This document shows, one piece after another, positions 53,207 to 62,303 of a stretch of 64,000 bases of DNA (position 1 is its first letter; each line of letters opens with the position of its first letter). The notes under the pieces were generated by a model. It was not told the DNA's origin, ran no database searches, and saw nothing but the letters and a program-made list of their open reading frames with translations. The position numbers and the translations under genes are program-made. Source of the stretch: UBA3206 sp964548855 (GTDB lineage: Bacteria > Bacillota_I > Bacilli_A > Acholeplasmatales > Anaeroplasmataceae); contig CAZJSR010000003.1 in the NCBI GenBank assembly GCA_964548855.1, forward strand, positions 1 through 64,000, read 5' to 3'.

Positions 53207-55723
53207 ATGTTAGAAATAAAAGAATTAAAGAAAACGTATCATGATAAAGAAGAAACTGAAGTACTAACAGAAGTTAATTAAAAATTAGGTGAAATAGGTT
53301 TATACTTTATTGTCGGTAAGAGTGGAAGTGGAAAGACTACGCTACTTAATATTTTAGGTGGTTTTGATTCTGATGCGACAGGTGAAGTAATTGTAGATAA
53401 TGAAAATGTTTTATTGTATGATAATAAAAAGCTAAATGATTATCGTAAAAATAAAATAGGATTTGTCTTTCAATCATATAATTTAATAAGTAGCCTTAAT
53501 GTCTATGACAATATAGCTATGCCATCTTATATAAATAATGAAGAAATCACTGATGACGAAATAGAAACAATACTAGATAAATTAGATATAAAGAAATTAA
53601 AAAATAGAAGTATTAGTACACTTAGTGGTGGCGAACAACAAAGAGTAGCGATAGCTAGAGCTTATATTAAAAAACCAACTATTTTATTATGTGATGAACC
53701 AACTGGATCGTTAGATGGTGAGAATTCTTGTAACATATGTGAACTTTTAAAAGAATTGAGTAAAGATTGTTTGGTTATTGTTGTATCACATGATATTAGT
53801 CTTGCTAGTAAATACGGTGATGGTGTAATAGAACTTAAAGAGGGTAGATTAAATTATATTATTGAAAACACTAATAATAAGCCATATATTACAACTAAAT
53901 GTAATAAATCAATGAAATCTAAGAATGTTTTAAAATTATCAAAATCATTATTATTTAAGCATAAAATAAGTTTAACTATGTCTATAGTAACGATGATTTT
54001 ATCAATGCTTATTTTGTATTTTTGTATAGTTATAGCAAGGTTTGATATTTCAAAAACATTTTATGATAATGGGTTAAAGTATAATCAAGATGTTCTAACA
54101 TTAGAAAGTGCCGCTCTTGGTGACACTCAAATTGGTCACGGAATGGATGATATGTTAGAAAAAATTGGTAAATATACAGATTACGTAATAAATTATAGTT
54201 TCGATGAAAAAAAGTATAATTATACATATTTAACTAATTATACCATTAAATATAATAATGCATATGAAATTAAAGGTATTATAGAGTATGATGATAAATC
54301 TCAAAATATATTAGGATTAAGTATTAGAGAAGGAAAAGAGCCAACTAAAAATGATGAAGCAATGATATCATATTATATGTATGATTATTTTAGAAAGTAC
54401 GGATATAAGGGAAGTAAGAATGGAGAAAATATTGAATTTTATCCTAGTGAAACTAAAGATATCATAGGAATTGAATTATATGGATATATAATAACGGGTG
54501 TTATTAATACAAGAGAGGATTACACGAAATATAATTTTGATCTAGATACACTTCCTTTAAATGTAGAAGAGTGGAATAATTATCATGATGATGATGAAAA
54601 TGGGCTAATATGTTCATTATATGTAAAAAAAGGCACTGCATATCAAATGTTAGAACCAGAATTTAATACAGATTTGACTAAATCGGCTTCTGATGCTGAT
54701 ACATATGAAATAATAGAAGATTTACCAGAAGATAAATATAATATAGTAAAGAAAAATGAAGACTTAAATATCGTCGTTCCGATTGATTATGTTTGTAAAT
54801 TAGCATATGAGAAAAAAATATTACCATATTCATCTTTTTCAAGAAATGTTAAATATATAAAAAGCAATGATAAAGAAAATTTAACGGATAAAGAAATATG
54901 TGATATGATAGCTAATAAGTTAAAAGAAAGTATTAGTGACTATGGAAAGACATATTTATACTTTACTCGCCAACATATGTTTCATTATAGAACATATTAT
55001 GGCACAATTGATGGATTTTATTATTCATATGATTATGAAAATTCGAATTACCATTATATAGATAAGTGTCATATGCTTATATCGAAATCATTAGAGGAAT
55101 CATATAAAGATGCATGGCATAGTAATGTAATAAGAGTATATACAAGTTTTAAATCTTCAAAAGAATTAATAAAGGGTATAGTGGATAGAAAATTCACTGT
55201 AAAAAGTGAAATTAATTTTAACCATGATGAAAATCTTGTAATTGAAACAAATTATTTATATGATGAAATATTCTCGGTAAGATATATGTTATCTTTTATT
55301 TCAAAAATATTTATGTTTATATCATTAGCGTTAATAGTTATATCCGCGTTATTAATAACCAAAAATATAAATTCTAATATGCAGTATAGAATTAAAGATA
55401 TTGGGATTTTAAGATCCATAGGGATAAAGAAATTGGATTTATATAGAATTTTTAATATTTATAATATTTTAATGTTTTTGTTTACTTTAATTATATCTAT
55501 ACCAATATCTGCCTCTTTAATTAATGTTTTAAATAAGGAGTTATTTAAAACTTTACTAGATGAACCAGGAAATGTTTATGTGAAATTGTTAATAGACAGT
55601 CCTATAAATAGTTTAATTTGTATTTCGTTTTGTATAATAATTCCATTAATTGTAACTTTATTACCTATTTTAAAACAAACAAAAAAATCAATAAACATTA
55701 TCATTAAAGATGATAGATTATAG
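53207..55723 (+). pseudogene. ABC ATPase/FtsX-type permease fusion with a nonsense codon at position 25
   Basis: An intact-looking start (GTAGGAG then ATG at 53207) opens MLEIKELKKTYHDKEETEVL as in MacB/LolD-type ATPases. The frame meets TAA at 53279-53281 (codon 25), where TTA (Leu) would be expected. It then continues without further damage to 55723: Walker A GKSGSGKTT, LSGGEQQRVAIARA, LLCDEPTGSLD and VSHD, then a helix near residue 205. A large extracellular domain and FtsX-type helices near the C-terminus follow (DIGILRSIGIKKLDLYR). A restart at the next ATG (53414) would lose Walker A. The full length would be 838 residues. It could be a recent pseudogene, a sequencing error or a readthrough gene. 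Confidence 0.8.
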
Positions 55724-55824
55724 TTTAATAATTCAAATAATTAAACGAGTTATTGTTTAAAATTTTGGAATTTATCATTATTTTAAATATTATACTATTT
55801 ATTTATCGTAAAAAATTGAATAAA

Positions 55825-55852
55825 TTGACATATAAGGTTAATGTGATATAAT
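55825..55852 (+). promoter_or_regulatory. Strong promoter of the aromatic operon
   Basis: A perfect TTGACA (55825-55830) and a perfect extended -10 TGATATAAT (55844-55852) are separated by 16 bp. Transcription would start near 55859, at the ribosome-binding site of the leader peptide. Confidence 0.85.
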
Positions 55853-55872
55853 CAATTTAAGGAGATGATTGT

Positions 55873-55965
55873 ATGGCATTTTTAAATAATAATGGTATAA
55901 ACGCCATTAAATCTAATCTTATCAATGTAATTCATATATATTACGGCTATTGCCGTTTTAACTAG
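55873..55965 (+). CDS. Tyr-rich leader peptide of the aromatic operon (30 aa)
   Basis: AAGGAG at 55859-55864 lies 8 nt before the ATG. The frame ends with HIYYGYCRFN and TAG, so three Tyr and one Phe codons cluster just before the stop. The segment coding YGYCR forms the hairpin ACGGC-TATT-GCCGT. Placement between a strong promoter and a terminator in front of a Tyr-biosynthesis operon is the classic layout of transcription attenuation by ribosome stalling. No similar named leader is known to me. Confidence 0.7.
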   Translation: MAFLNNNGINAIKSNLINVIHIYYGYCRFN

Positions 55966-56100
55966 TACCATCAGTGGTGCTTTTTAGCATCCTCCAAAAA
56001 GTGGAGCACTAGCCGATGACTGAATAAGGCTACTTGATATATGCTTGTGGTCTAGTATCATTTAATTAGGACAAGTATATATCTTGTCCTTTTAAATTTT
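55966..56100 (+). promoter_or_regulatory. Attenuator region of the aromatic operon: terminator and competing antiterminator
   Basis: The terminator is AGGACAAG/CTTGTCCT (56068-56075 and 56083-56090) with T residues after it, 28 bp before aroF. Its 5-prime half (56071-56080, ACAAGTATAT) can instead pair over 10 bp, with one G-U pair, with ATATGCTTGT at 56039-56048. Upstream hairpins are GTGCT/AGCAC (55977-55981 and 56005-56009) with an inner CTTTTT/AAAAAG alternative, and TAGCC/GGCTA (56010-56014 and 56028-56032). These mutually exclusive folds would link leader translation to readthrough. Confidence 0.65.
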
Positions 56101-56120
56101 TAGGAAGAGAGAAGATAAAT

Positions 56121-57137
56121 ATGATAATTAAATTAAAAAAAGAAGCTACGATAAATGAATATAATGATTTAGTAAATAAATTTAAAGAAAAAGGTTATGA
56201 AATTAAAGATGCATCAGGAGATACATTTAAGTTATTTGGTGTAATTGGAGATACATCAAAACTAGATATAGAAGATATCAAAGGACTACCTGGTGTTGCG
56301 GAAGTTACAAGAATCCAATCACCATATAAAAAAGCCTCAAAAGTATTCCATCCAGATGATACAATTATTGATGTTAACGGTATTAAAATAGGTGGTGGAA
56401 CATTTGTTGTTATGGCGGGGCCTTGTAGTGTCGAAACTAAAGAACAAATAACAGATGTGGCCGTATCTGTTAAGGCAAGTGGAGCTCAAATATTAAGAGG
56501 AGGAGCTTTTAAACCACGTACTAGTCCTTATGCTTTTCAAGGATTAGAACTTGAAGGTTTAGAATTATTAAAAGAAGCAAGAAAAACTACAGGATTACCT
56601 ATTATTACTGAGATAATGTCAGAAGATATGATTCCAATATTTGTTAAAGATGTGGATATAATCCAAGTTGGTGCACGTAATATGCAAAATTTTCATTTAT
56701 TAAAAGCCTTAGGTAAAACAAATAAACCTATACTTTTAAAGAGAGGCTTAAGCGCAACAATTGAAGAATGGTTAATGGCAGCCGAATATATTATGGCAGG
56801 TGGAAATGAAAATGTTATTCTATGTGAAAGAGGAATTAGAACATTTGAAAAATATACAAGAAATACACTTGATTTAAGTGCAGTTTTAGCTGTTAAAGAA
56901 TTAAGCCATCTTCCTGTTGTAGTTGATCCATCTCATAGTGCAGGAAGACGTTCAATGGTATCCTCATTATCAAAAGCAGCACTTGCGGTAGGAGCTGATG
57001 GATTAATTATTGAAGTACATAATAATCCTGATAAAGCTTTATGTGACGGTGCTCAATCATTATGGCCAGAACAATTTGATGAACTTATGTGTGATTTAAA
57101 GAAAATTGCACCGATAGTTGGAAAAGAGATAAAATAA
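56121..57137 (+). CDS. aroF: 3-deoxy-7-phosphoheptulonate (DAHP) synthase, type I-beta with regulatory N-terminus
   Basis: This enzyme commits phosphoenolpyruvate and erythrose-4-phosphate to the shikimate pathway. Residues 1-70 form a ferredoxin-like domain (IIKLKKEATINEYNDLVNKF) that in related enzymes (Thermotoga) mediates feedback inhibition by tyrosine. The barrel carries MAGPCSVETKEQI (about 96-108), GGAFKPRTSPYAFQGL, QVGARNMQNF, LLKRGLSAT and VVVDPSHSAGRR. The length of 338 is typical. It is the first structural gene after the attenuator; its stop overlaps tyrA by 1 bp. Confidence 0.96.
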   Translation: MIIKLKKEATINEYNDLVNKFKEKGYEIKDASGDTFKLFGVIGDTSKLDIEDIKGLPGVAEVTRIQSPYKKASKVFHPDDTIIDVNGIKIGGGTFVVMAGPCSVETKEQITDVAVSVKASGAQILRGGAFKPRTSPYAFQGLELEGLELLKEARKTTGLPIITEIMSEDMIPIFVKDVDIIQVGARNMQNFHLLKALGKTNKPILLKRGLSATIEEWLMAAEYIMAGGNENVILCERGIRTFEKYTRNTLDLSAVLAVKELSHLPVVVDPSHSAGRRSMVSSLSKAALAVGADGLIIEVHNNPDKALCDGAQSLWPEQFDELMCDLKKIAPIVGKEIK

Positions 57138-57964
57138 TGAAAATACTAATTGTAGGTTTAGGCTTAATGGGAGGTTCATATGCATTAGGTCTTTCAAGTA
57201 AGGGACATACTGTATATGGTGTTGATACGAATGTTGAATCAATTGAATATGCAAAAACTAATAAATTTATAGTAGATGGAGATACTACACCTGAAAAATA
57301 TATTCCACTTGTTGATTTAATAGTTATAGGCTTATATCCTAGTGCAATTCTTGATTTTTTAAATAAATATAAAGATTTATATAATGAAAATCAAATTATA
57401 ACTGATTTATGTGGTGTAAAAACTTCGTTTGTCTATGATGCACAAAAAATTGATATGAAATCAGAATATATTTCACATCATCCAATGGCAGGTAGGGAAA
57501 AAAGTGGAATTATGTATGCAAATACTTTAATGTTTAAGAAAGCGAATTTCTTAATTTGCCCGACAGAAAAAAATACTCATAAAGCAGTAAAAGTAATTGA
57601 ATCATTAGGTCGTGATTTAGAATTTGGAAGAATCAGTGTTATGGACCCTAAGAAACATGATTCAATGATAGCTTATACATCACAACTTACTCATGCGATT
57701 GCGGTTGGTCTAGTTAATAGTGATCATGATACTGATACAGTGAATTATATAGGAGATTCTTATCGTGATTTAACAAGAATTGCGGCGATTAATGAGGTTT
57801 TATGGAGTGATTTATTTTTCCAAAATAAAGATATTTTATTAAGTAAGATTGATGATTTTTTAGCTCAAATGGAACTTATAAGAACATCGCTGATAAATGA
57901 TGATAAAGATAGTTTAAAGAAGATATTTATTAATTCTACTAAACATAGAAAAGAGATGGAATAA
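57137..57964 (+). CDS. tyrA: Prephenate dehydrogenase
   Basis: TyrA oxidatively decarboxylates prephenate to 4-hydroxyphenylpyruvate, the last step before tyrosine transamination. The 275-residue protein has the NAD fold GLGLMGGSYALGL at the N-terminus, the catalytic segment HHPMAGREKSG near residue 115, and the helical C-domain (TSQLTHAIAVGL, FRDL-like YRDLTRIA). No ACT domain is present. ATG overlaps the aroF stop. Its placement beside aroF and aroQ makes the operon Tyr-oriented. Confidence 0.94.
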   Translation: MKILIVGLGLMGGSYALGLSSKGHTVYGVDTNVESIEYAKTNKFIVDGDTTPEKYIPLVDLIVIGLYPSAILDFLNKYKDLYNENQIITDLCGVKTSFVYDAQKIDMKSEYISHHPMAGREKSGIMYANTLMFKKANFLICPTEKNTHKAVKVIESLGRDLEFGRISVMDPKKHDSMIAYTSQLTHAIAVGLVNSDHDTDTVNYIGDSYRDLTRIAAINEVLWSDLFFQNKDILLSKIDDFLAQMELIRTSLINDDKDSLKKIFINSTKHRKEME

Positions 57965-58992
57965 TGCGAAAACTTAATATTAATTTAAAAAATTTTAATT
58001 ATGATATAATTATTGAAAATAATTTATTAGATAAATTAAATACTTATATTAAAGAAGTTTACCACAATAAAGAAATTTTTATAATTACAGATAGTAATGT
58101 TGGCCCATTATATCTAGATAAAGTAAAAAAAATTCTTGAACCTGATTTTTTAGTAAAATCAGTCGTTTTACCAGCTGGAGAAGAAACAAAGTCTTTCTTA
58201 TATTACCAACAAGCATGTGAAAAATTAATTGATTTACAAGTTAGAAGAAATCACTTATTACTTGCGCTTGGTGGTGGTGTGATTGGGGATTTAACGGGAT
58301 TTATAGCTGCGACAATGTATAGAGGAATAGATTATATTGGCATTCCAACATCTTTATTATCACAAATGGATAGTTCTATTGGTGGTAAAACAGGAATAGA
58401 TTTTTATAATAGAAAAAATATAATTGGAGCTTTTAAACAACCATTAAGAGTTTTAATAGACCCCAAAACATTAGATACGCTTCCATATGTTGAATTCCGT
58501 AATGGAATGGGTGAATTAATAAAACATGGCGCAATAGGTAATAAGAAATTATTAGAATTAGTAAAAGACGGAATAGATAAAATTACAGAAGAAATAATTT
58601 TTGAAAGTCTAAGTGTTAAAAAAAGTGTTGTTGAAATAGATGAGTTTGATAAATTAGAAAGAATGTATTTAAATTTTGGTCATACTTTCGGACATATTAT
58701 TGAACTTAAATATGGTTATAAACATGGTGAAGCTGTTGCGATTGGAATGTTGATGGCAATTAAGTTTGGAATAGATATGAATATTACAAATAAAGAGTGT
58801 TATGACATAATTAAAAATATATTAGTTAAATATGAATTTCCAATAGTGGAATATGATTATAAAGAATACTTAAGTGAAATTGCGTATGATAAGAAAAATC
58901 TTGCAGGTGAAATAAGATTTATCTTTATTAAAGATATTTCACAACCTATGATATATAAGATAAAAGAAGATAAGATAAAGGATTTGATGTAA
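57964..58992 (+). CDS. aroB: 3-dehydroquinate synthase
   Basis: AroB cyclises DAHP to 3-dehydroquinate using NAD and a divalent metal. The 342-residue protein has ALGGGVIGDLTGFIAATMYR (about residues 98-117), PTSLLSQMDSSIGGKTGID, NIIGAFKQP, and the metal-site segments NFGHTFGH and KHGEAVAIGM. Overlaps tyrA by 1 bp and directly abuts aroA. Confidence 0.97.
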   Translation: MRKLNINLKNFNYDIIIENNLLDKLNTYIKEVYHNKEIFIITDSNVGPLYLDKVKKILEPDFLVKSVVLPAGEETKSFLYYQQACEKLIDLQVRRNHLLLALGGGVIGDLTGFIAATMYRGIDYIGIPTSLLSQMDSSIGGKTGIDFYNRKNIIGAFKQPLRVLIDPKTLDTLPYVEFRNGMGELIKHGAIGNKKLLELVKDGIDKITEEIIFESLSVKKSVVEIDEFDKLERMYLNFGHTFGHIIELKYGYKHGEAVAIGMLMAIKFGIDMNITNKECYDIIKNILVKYEFPIVEYDYKEYLSEIAYDKKNLAGEIRFIFIKDISQPMIYKIKEDKIKDLM

Positions 58993-60261
58993 ATGAATGT
59001 TATAATAACCCCATCTAAACTTAGCGGAAGTATAGTTATACCTCCATCTAAGAGTTTATCACATCGTGCTATTATTGCTGCATCTTTAGCAGAAGGTAAA
59101 AGTATTATTTCAAACATAATATATTCAGAAGATATTAAAGCTACAATAAACGCGATGAGAGCTTGTGGTGCTAAAATTGAAACGTTTGATAATTACTTAG
59201 AAATTACAGGTAGTAAAGTTAAGAGAGTAAATAATGTTATTAATGCAAATGAATCTGGTTCTACAATTAGATTTATGATACCTATCGCATTAACATGTGA
59301 TGAGCCTATAACATTTACTGGAGAAAATCACCTTGTAAAAAGACCACTTAATGTTTTTACGGAAATTTTTGATGAATTTAATATTAAATATGAAGTTGGT
59401 GAAGATTATTTACCTATGAAGGTATATAGTGGACTTAAGAGTGGTATTTATAAAGTAAGAGGAGATATTTCAAGTCAATTTATAACAGGTCTATTATATG
59501 CACTTCCTTTACTTCCTGGTGATAGTAAAATAGAAATTACAACAAAATTAGAGAGTAAGGGATATATTGATCTTACAATGGATATTTTAAAGAAATTTGG
59601 AATAGTTATAAATACAAAAGATTATAAAACATTTGAAATAAAAGGTAATCAAAAATATAAACCCTGTGATTATACAGTGGAAGGAGATTATTCCCAAGTT
59701 GCGTTTTGGGCAGTGGCTGGTAGTCTTGGTGCTGATATAAAAATGGAATGTATGAATGAAAATTCATACCAAGGTGACAAGAAGATAATAGAAGACATTA
59801 ACTCATTTGGTGGTAATGTATATTTTAAAGATGATATTTTATATTCATTAAAAAGAGAAACAAAAGGAACGTTAATTGATTTTGCACAAACTCCTGATCT
59901 AGGTCCTATATTAACAGTACTTGCATCTCTTAGTAAGGGTGAGAGTAAGTTTGTTAATATTGAAAGATTAAGAATTAAAGAATGTGATAGAGTCACTTGT
60001 ATGATAGATGAACTTAAGAAATTGGGGGCAAATTTATGTGACAATAAGACATATATGTCAATTAATGGTGTTACTAGTTTTGGTTCATCTCTTGATTTAG
60101 ATTCACATAATGACCATAGAATAGTGATGGCACTTTCTATTGCATCTATGGCTTGTAGTGGGCCCATAAGAATAAAAAATGCAGGTGCGATAAAGAAATC
60201 TTATCCACATTTCTTTGATGATTTTAAGCGCCTTGGAGGTATAGTAGAATATGAAGACTAA
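58993..60261 (+). CDS. aroA: 3-phosphoshikimate 1-carboxyvinyltransferase (EPSP synthase)
   Basis: AroA joins shikimate-3-phosphate and phosphoenolpyruvate to give EPSP. The 422-residue protein has PPSKSLSHRAIIAASLAEG (about residues 17-35), NESGSTIRFMIPIA, GDISSQFITGLLYALPL and IKECDRVTCM, with both domains complete. It starts immediately after the aroB stop. Its 3-prime end overlaps the chorismate mutase gene by 11 bp. Confidence 0.97.
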   Translation: MNVIITPSKLSGSIVIPPSKSLSHRAIIAASLAEGKSIISNIIYSEDIKATINAMRACGAKIETFDNYLEITGSKVKRVNNVINANESGSTIRFMIPIALTCDEPITFTGENHLVKRPLNVFTEIFDEFNIKYEVGEDYLPMKVYSGLKSGIYKVRGDISSQFITGLLYALPLLPGDSKIEITTKLESKGYIDLTMDILKKFGIVINTKDYKTFEIKGNQKYKPCDYTVEGDYSQVAFWAVAGSLGADIKMECMNENSYQGDKKIIEDINSFGGNVYFKDDILYSLKRETKGTLIDFAQTPDLGPILTVLASLSKGESKFVNIERLRIKECDRVTCMIDELKKLGANLCDNKTYMSINGVTSFGSSLDLDSHNDHRIVMALSIASMACSGPIRIKNAGAIKKSYPHFFDDFKRLGGIVEYED

Positions 60262-60532
60262 ATTAGAAATAGCTAGAGAACAAATCAATCAAATTGATAA
60301 AGAAATGATAGAGTTATTTAAAAAACGTATGGATGCTGTTAAGATGGTAGTAGAATATAAAATAGAAAATAATATGGAAGTATTAGATTCTAAAAGAGAA
60401 GATTCTTTAATTAAAAAGAATTTAGAATTATTAAATGATAGTTCTTTAGAAAAGTATTATTTAGAATTTTTTAATTCTATACTTTCGTCTTCTAAAAATT
60501 ATCAAAAAAATATAATAGAAAGAAAGAAGTAA
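60251..60532 (+). CDS. Chorismate mutase, AroQ class
   Basis: This enzyme rearranges chorismate to prephenate, the substrate of TyrA. The 93-residue all-helical protein has the AroQ pattern: AREQINQIDKEMIELFKKRM in helix 1 with the catalytic Arg, and MVVEYKIENNMEVLDSKRED in the following segment. It stands alone, not fused to TyrA or AroF. It overlaps aroA by 11 bp and is 1 bp before aroE. Confidence 0.9.
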   Translation: MKTKLEIAREQINQIDKEMIELFKKRMDAVKMVVEYKIENNMEVLDSKREDSLIKKNLELLNDSSLEKYYLEFFNSILSSSKNYQKNIIERKK

Positions 60533-60533
60533 G

Positions 60534-61298
60534 ATGAAAAAATTCGCATTATTAGGTGAACATCTTTCTCATAGTTATTCTCCTATTATTCAAGAAAAAT
60601 TGTTTAGTTTAAAGAATTTAGATTATTCATATGCATTACTTGAGATAAAAGAAAATGAGATAGAAAATACACTTTTAAAATTAAAAACAAATGAATATAG
60701 TGGATTTAATGTAACAATTCCTTATAAAAAGACAGTTATGCGTTATTTAGATAAAATAAGTGATGAAGCATTAGAAATAGGTAGTGTTAATACTGTTAAA
60801 TACGAAAATGGGCTATTAATAGGATATAATACGGATTATTTTGGCTTTAAGGAAGAATTAAAGTATTATAATATAGATGTATCAACTAAGTGTTATGTTC
60901 TAGGTACAGGTGGTGCGAGTTTAGCGATTAATAAAGCGCTATTAGATTTAAATGCTAGTGTTATAAAGGTTAGCAGAACTAAATCTGATGATACAATAAC
61001 ATATGAAGAATTACAAATAACACATAAAGATATTATTGTTAATACTACCCCTGTTGGAATGTTTCCTAATGTATCTTTAAGTCCGGTTAGTGAAGAAAAA
61101 GCGAAGAATGCAAAAGCGATAATTGATATAATTTTTAATCCAGGTGTAACAAAGCTTATGAGTTATAATAAAAATAGTTATAATGGTTTATTAATGTTAA
61201 TAGCGCAAGCCAAGAAAGCCCAAGATATATGGTTAGGGTATGAAGCAGATATTGATTATGATGTAATGTTAGATTATGTAGGTAAGGTGATTAAGTAG
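60534..61298 (+). CDS. aroE: Shikimate dehydrogenase
   Basis: AroE reduces 3-dehydroshikimate to shikimate with NADPH. The 254-residue protein has GEHLSHSYSPIIQ at the N-terminus, NVTIPYKK with the catalytic Lys near residue 65, NTDYFGF near 100, the cofactor loop LGTGGASLAIN near 123 and GLLMLIAQAKKAQDIWLG near the end. It is slightly short for the family but complete in motifs. Its stop overlaps aroC by 1 bp. Confidence 0.95.
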   Translation: MKKFALLGEHLSHSYSPIIQEKLFSLKNLDYSYALLEIKENEIENTLLKLKTNEYSGFNVTIPYKKTVMRYLDKISDEALEIGSVNTVKYENGLLIGYNTDYFGFKEELKYYNIDVSTKCYVLGTGGASLAINKALLDLNASVIKVSRTKSDDTITYEELQITHKDIIVNTTPVGMFPNVSLSPVSEEKAKNAKAIIDIIFNPGVTKLMSYNKNSYNGLLMLIAQAKKAQDIWLGYEADIDYDVMLDYVGKVIK

Positions 61299-62284
61299 TG
61301 AATAGTTTTGGAAGACTTTTTAGAGTAAGCATATATGGAGAGTCACATGGTACTAGTGTTGGTGTATTAGTTGATGGAGTACCTGCAGGCATAATGCTTA
61401 AAGAAGATGACTTTATATATGACTTAGAAAGAAGAAAATCAGGGAAAAAAGGTACTACACCTAGAGTAGAGGCTGATAATGTAATTATAGAAACTGGTGT
61501 GTTTAATGGCTATACCACAGGTGCACCTATATTATTAAAATTTAATAATACTAATACACGTAGTAAGGATTATAGTAATCTTATAACAACACCACGTCCT
61601 GGACATGCGGATTATACAGCTAATGAAAAATTTAAGGGATATCAAGATTATCGTGGTGGTGGTGCATTTTCAGGTAGGCTTACAACTGGAATTGTTGCGG
61701 CTGGAGTTATTGCGAAAAAAATCACAAATTTTAAATTTGAAACAAAGATTACTAATTTAGGAGGAATTACTGATCCTTTAAAATTTGAAGAGAAATTAGA
61801 TGAAACTATTAAAGATGGTGATTCTGTTGGTGGTATTGTTAATATTAAAGTAAATGGATTATTAAAAGGACTAGGTGAACCTTATTTTGATTCTGTAGAA
61901 TCAGTTTTGTCACATCTTCTTTTCTCAGTAGGAGGAGTAAAAGGTGTTGAATTTGGAGTTGGTTTTCGAGGAGTAGGTTTATTAGGTAGTCAATTTAATG
62001 ATTGTTTTATAGACGAAAATGGTAAAACTTTAACTAATAATAACGGTGGAATCAATGGCGGAATCGCAAATGGTAATGAAATAGATATAAATGTATTAGT
62101 TAAACCTACACCTTCTATATATAAAACACAACAAACTTTTAATTTTAAAGATAATAAATTAGTTGATTTAGCAATTGAAGGAAGACATGATTGTGCTATA
62201 ATATTAAGAGCACAAGTTGTGTTAGAAGCAATGGTTGCGATAGGATTATGTGATTTAGCTTTAATAAATAAAGCATATAAATAA
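61298..62284 (+). CDS. aroC: Chorismate synthase
   Basis: AroC makes chorismate from EPSP and needs reduced flavin. The 328-residue protein begins SFGRLFRVSIYGESHGTSVG. It has RRKSGKKGTTPRVEAD, TPRPGHADYTANEKF, DYRGGGAFSGRLT and the C-terminal GRHDCAIILRAQVVLEAM. It is shorter than the usual 350-390 residues but no motif is missing. The GTG start overlaps aroE, so translation is coupled. Confidence 0.96.
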   Translation: MNSFGRLFRVSIYGESHGTSVGVLVDGVPAGIMLKEDDFIYDLERRKSGKKGTTPRVEADNVIIETGVFNGYTTGAPILLKFNNTNTRSKDYSNLITTPRPGHADYTANEKFKGYQDYRGGGAFSGRLTTGIVAAGVIAKKITNFKFETKITNLGGITDPLKFEEKLDETIKDGDSVGGIVNIKVNGLLKGLGEPYFDSVESVLSHLLFSVGGVKGVEFGVGFRGVGLLGSQFNDCFIDENGKTLTNNNGGINGGIANGNEIDINVLVKPTPSIYKTQQTFNFKDNKLVDLAIEGRHDCAIILRAQVVLEAMVAIGLCDLALINKAYK

Positions 62285-62303
62285 TAGTGCGAGGAGAATA
62301 GAA

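Noticed and set aside
55966..56100. T-box riboswitch upstream of aroF, also considered before leuS
   Set aside because: The conserved T-box sequence (TGGNACC-type) next to a terminator is absent before aroF, and the leuS leader is too short.
59688..60167. 159-codon antisense frame inside aroA
   Set aside because: It lies entirely opposite a conserved gene with all motifs intact, and low GC with biased codon use leaves such frames open by chance.
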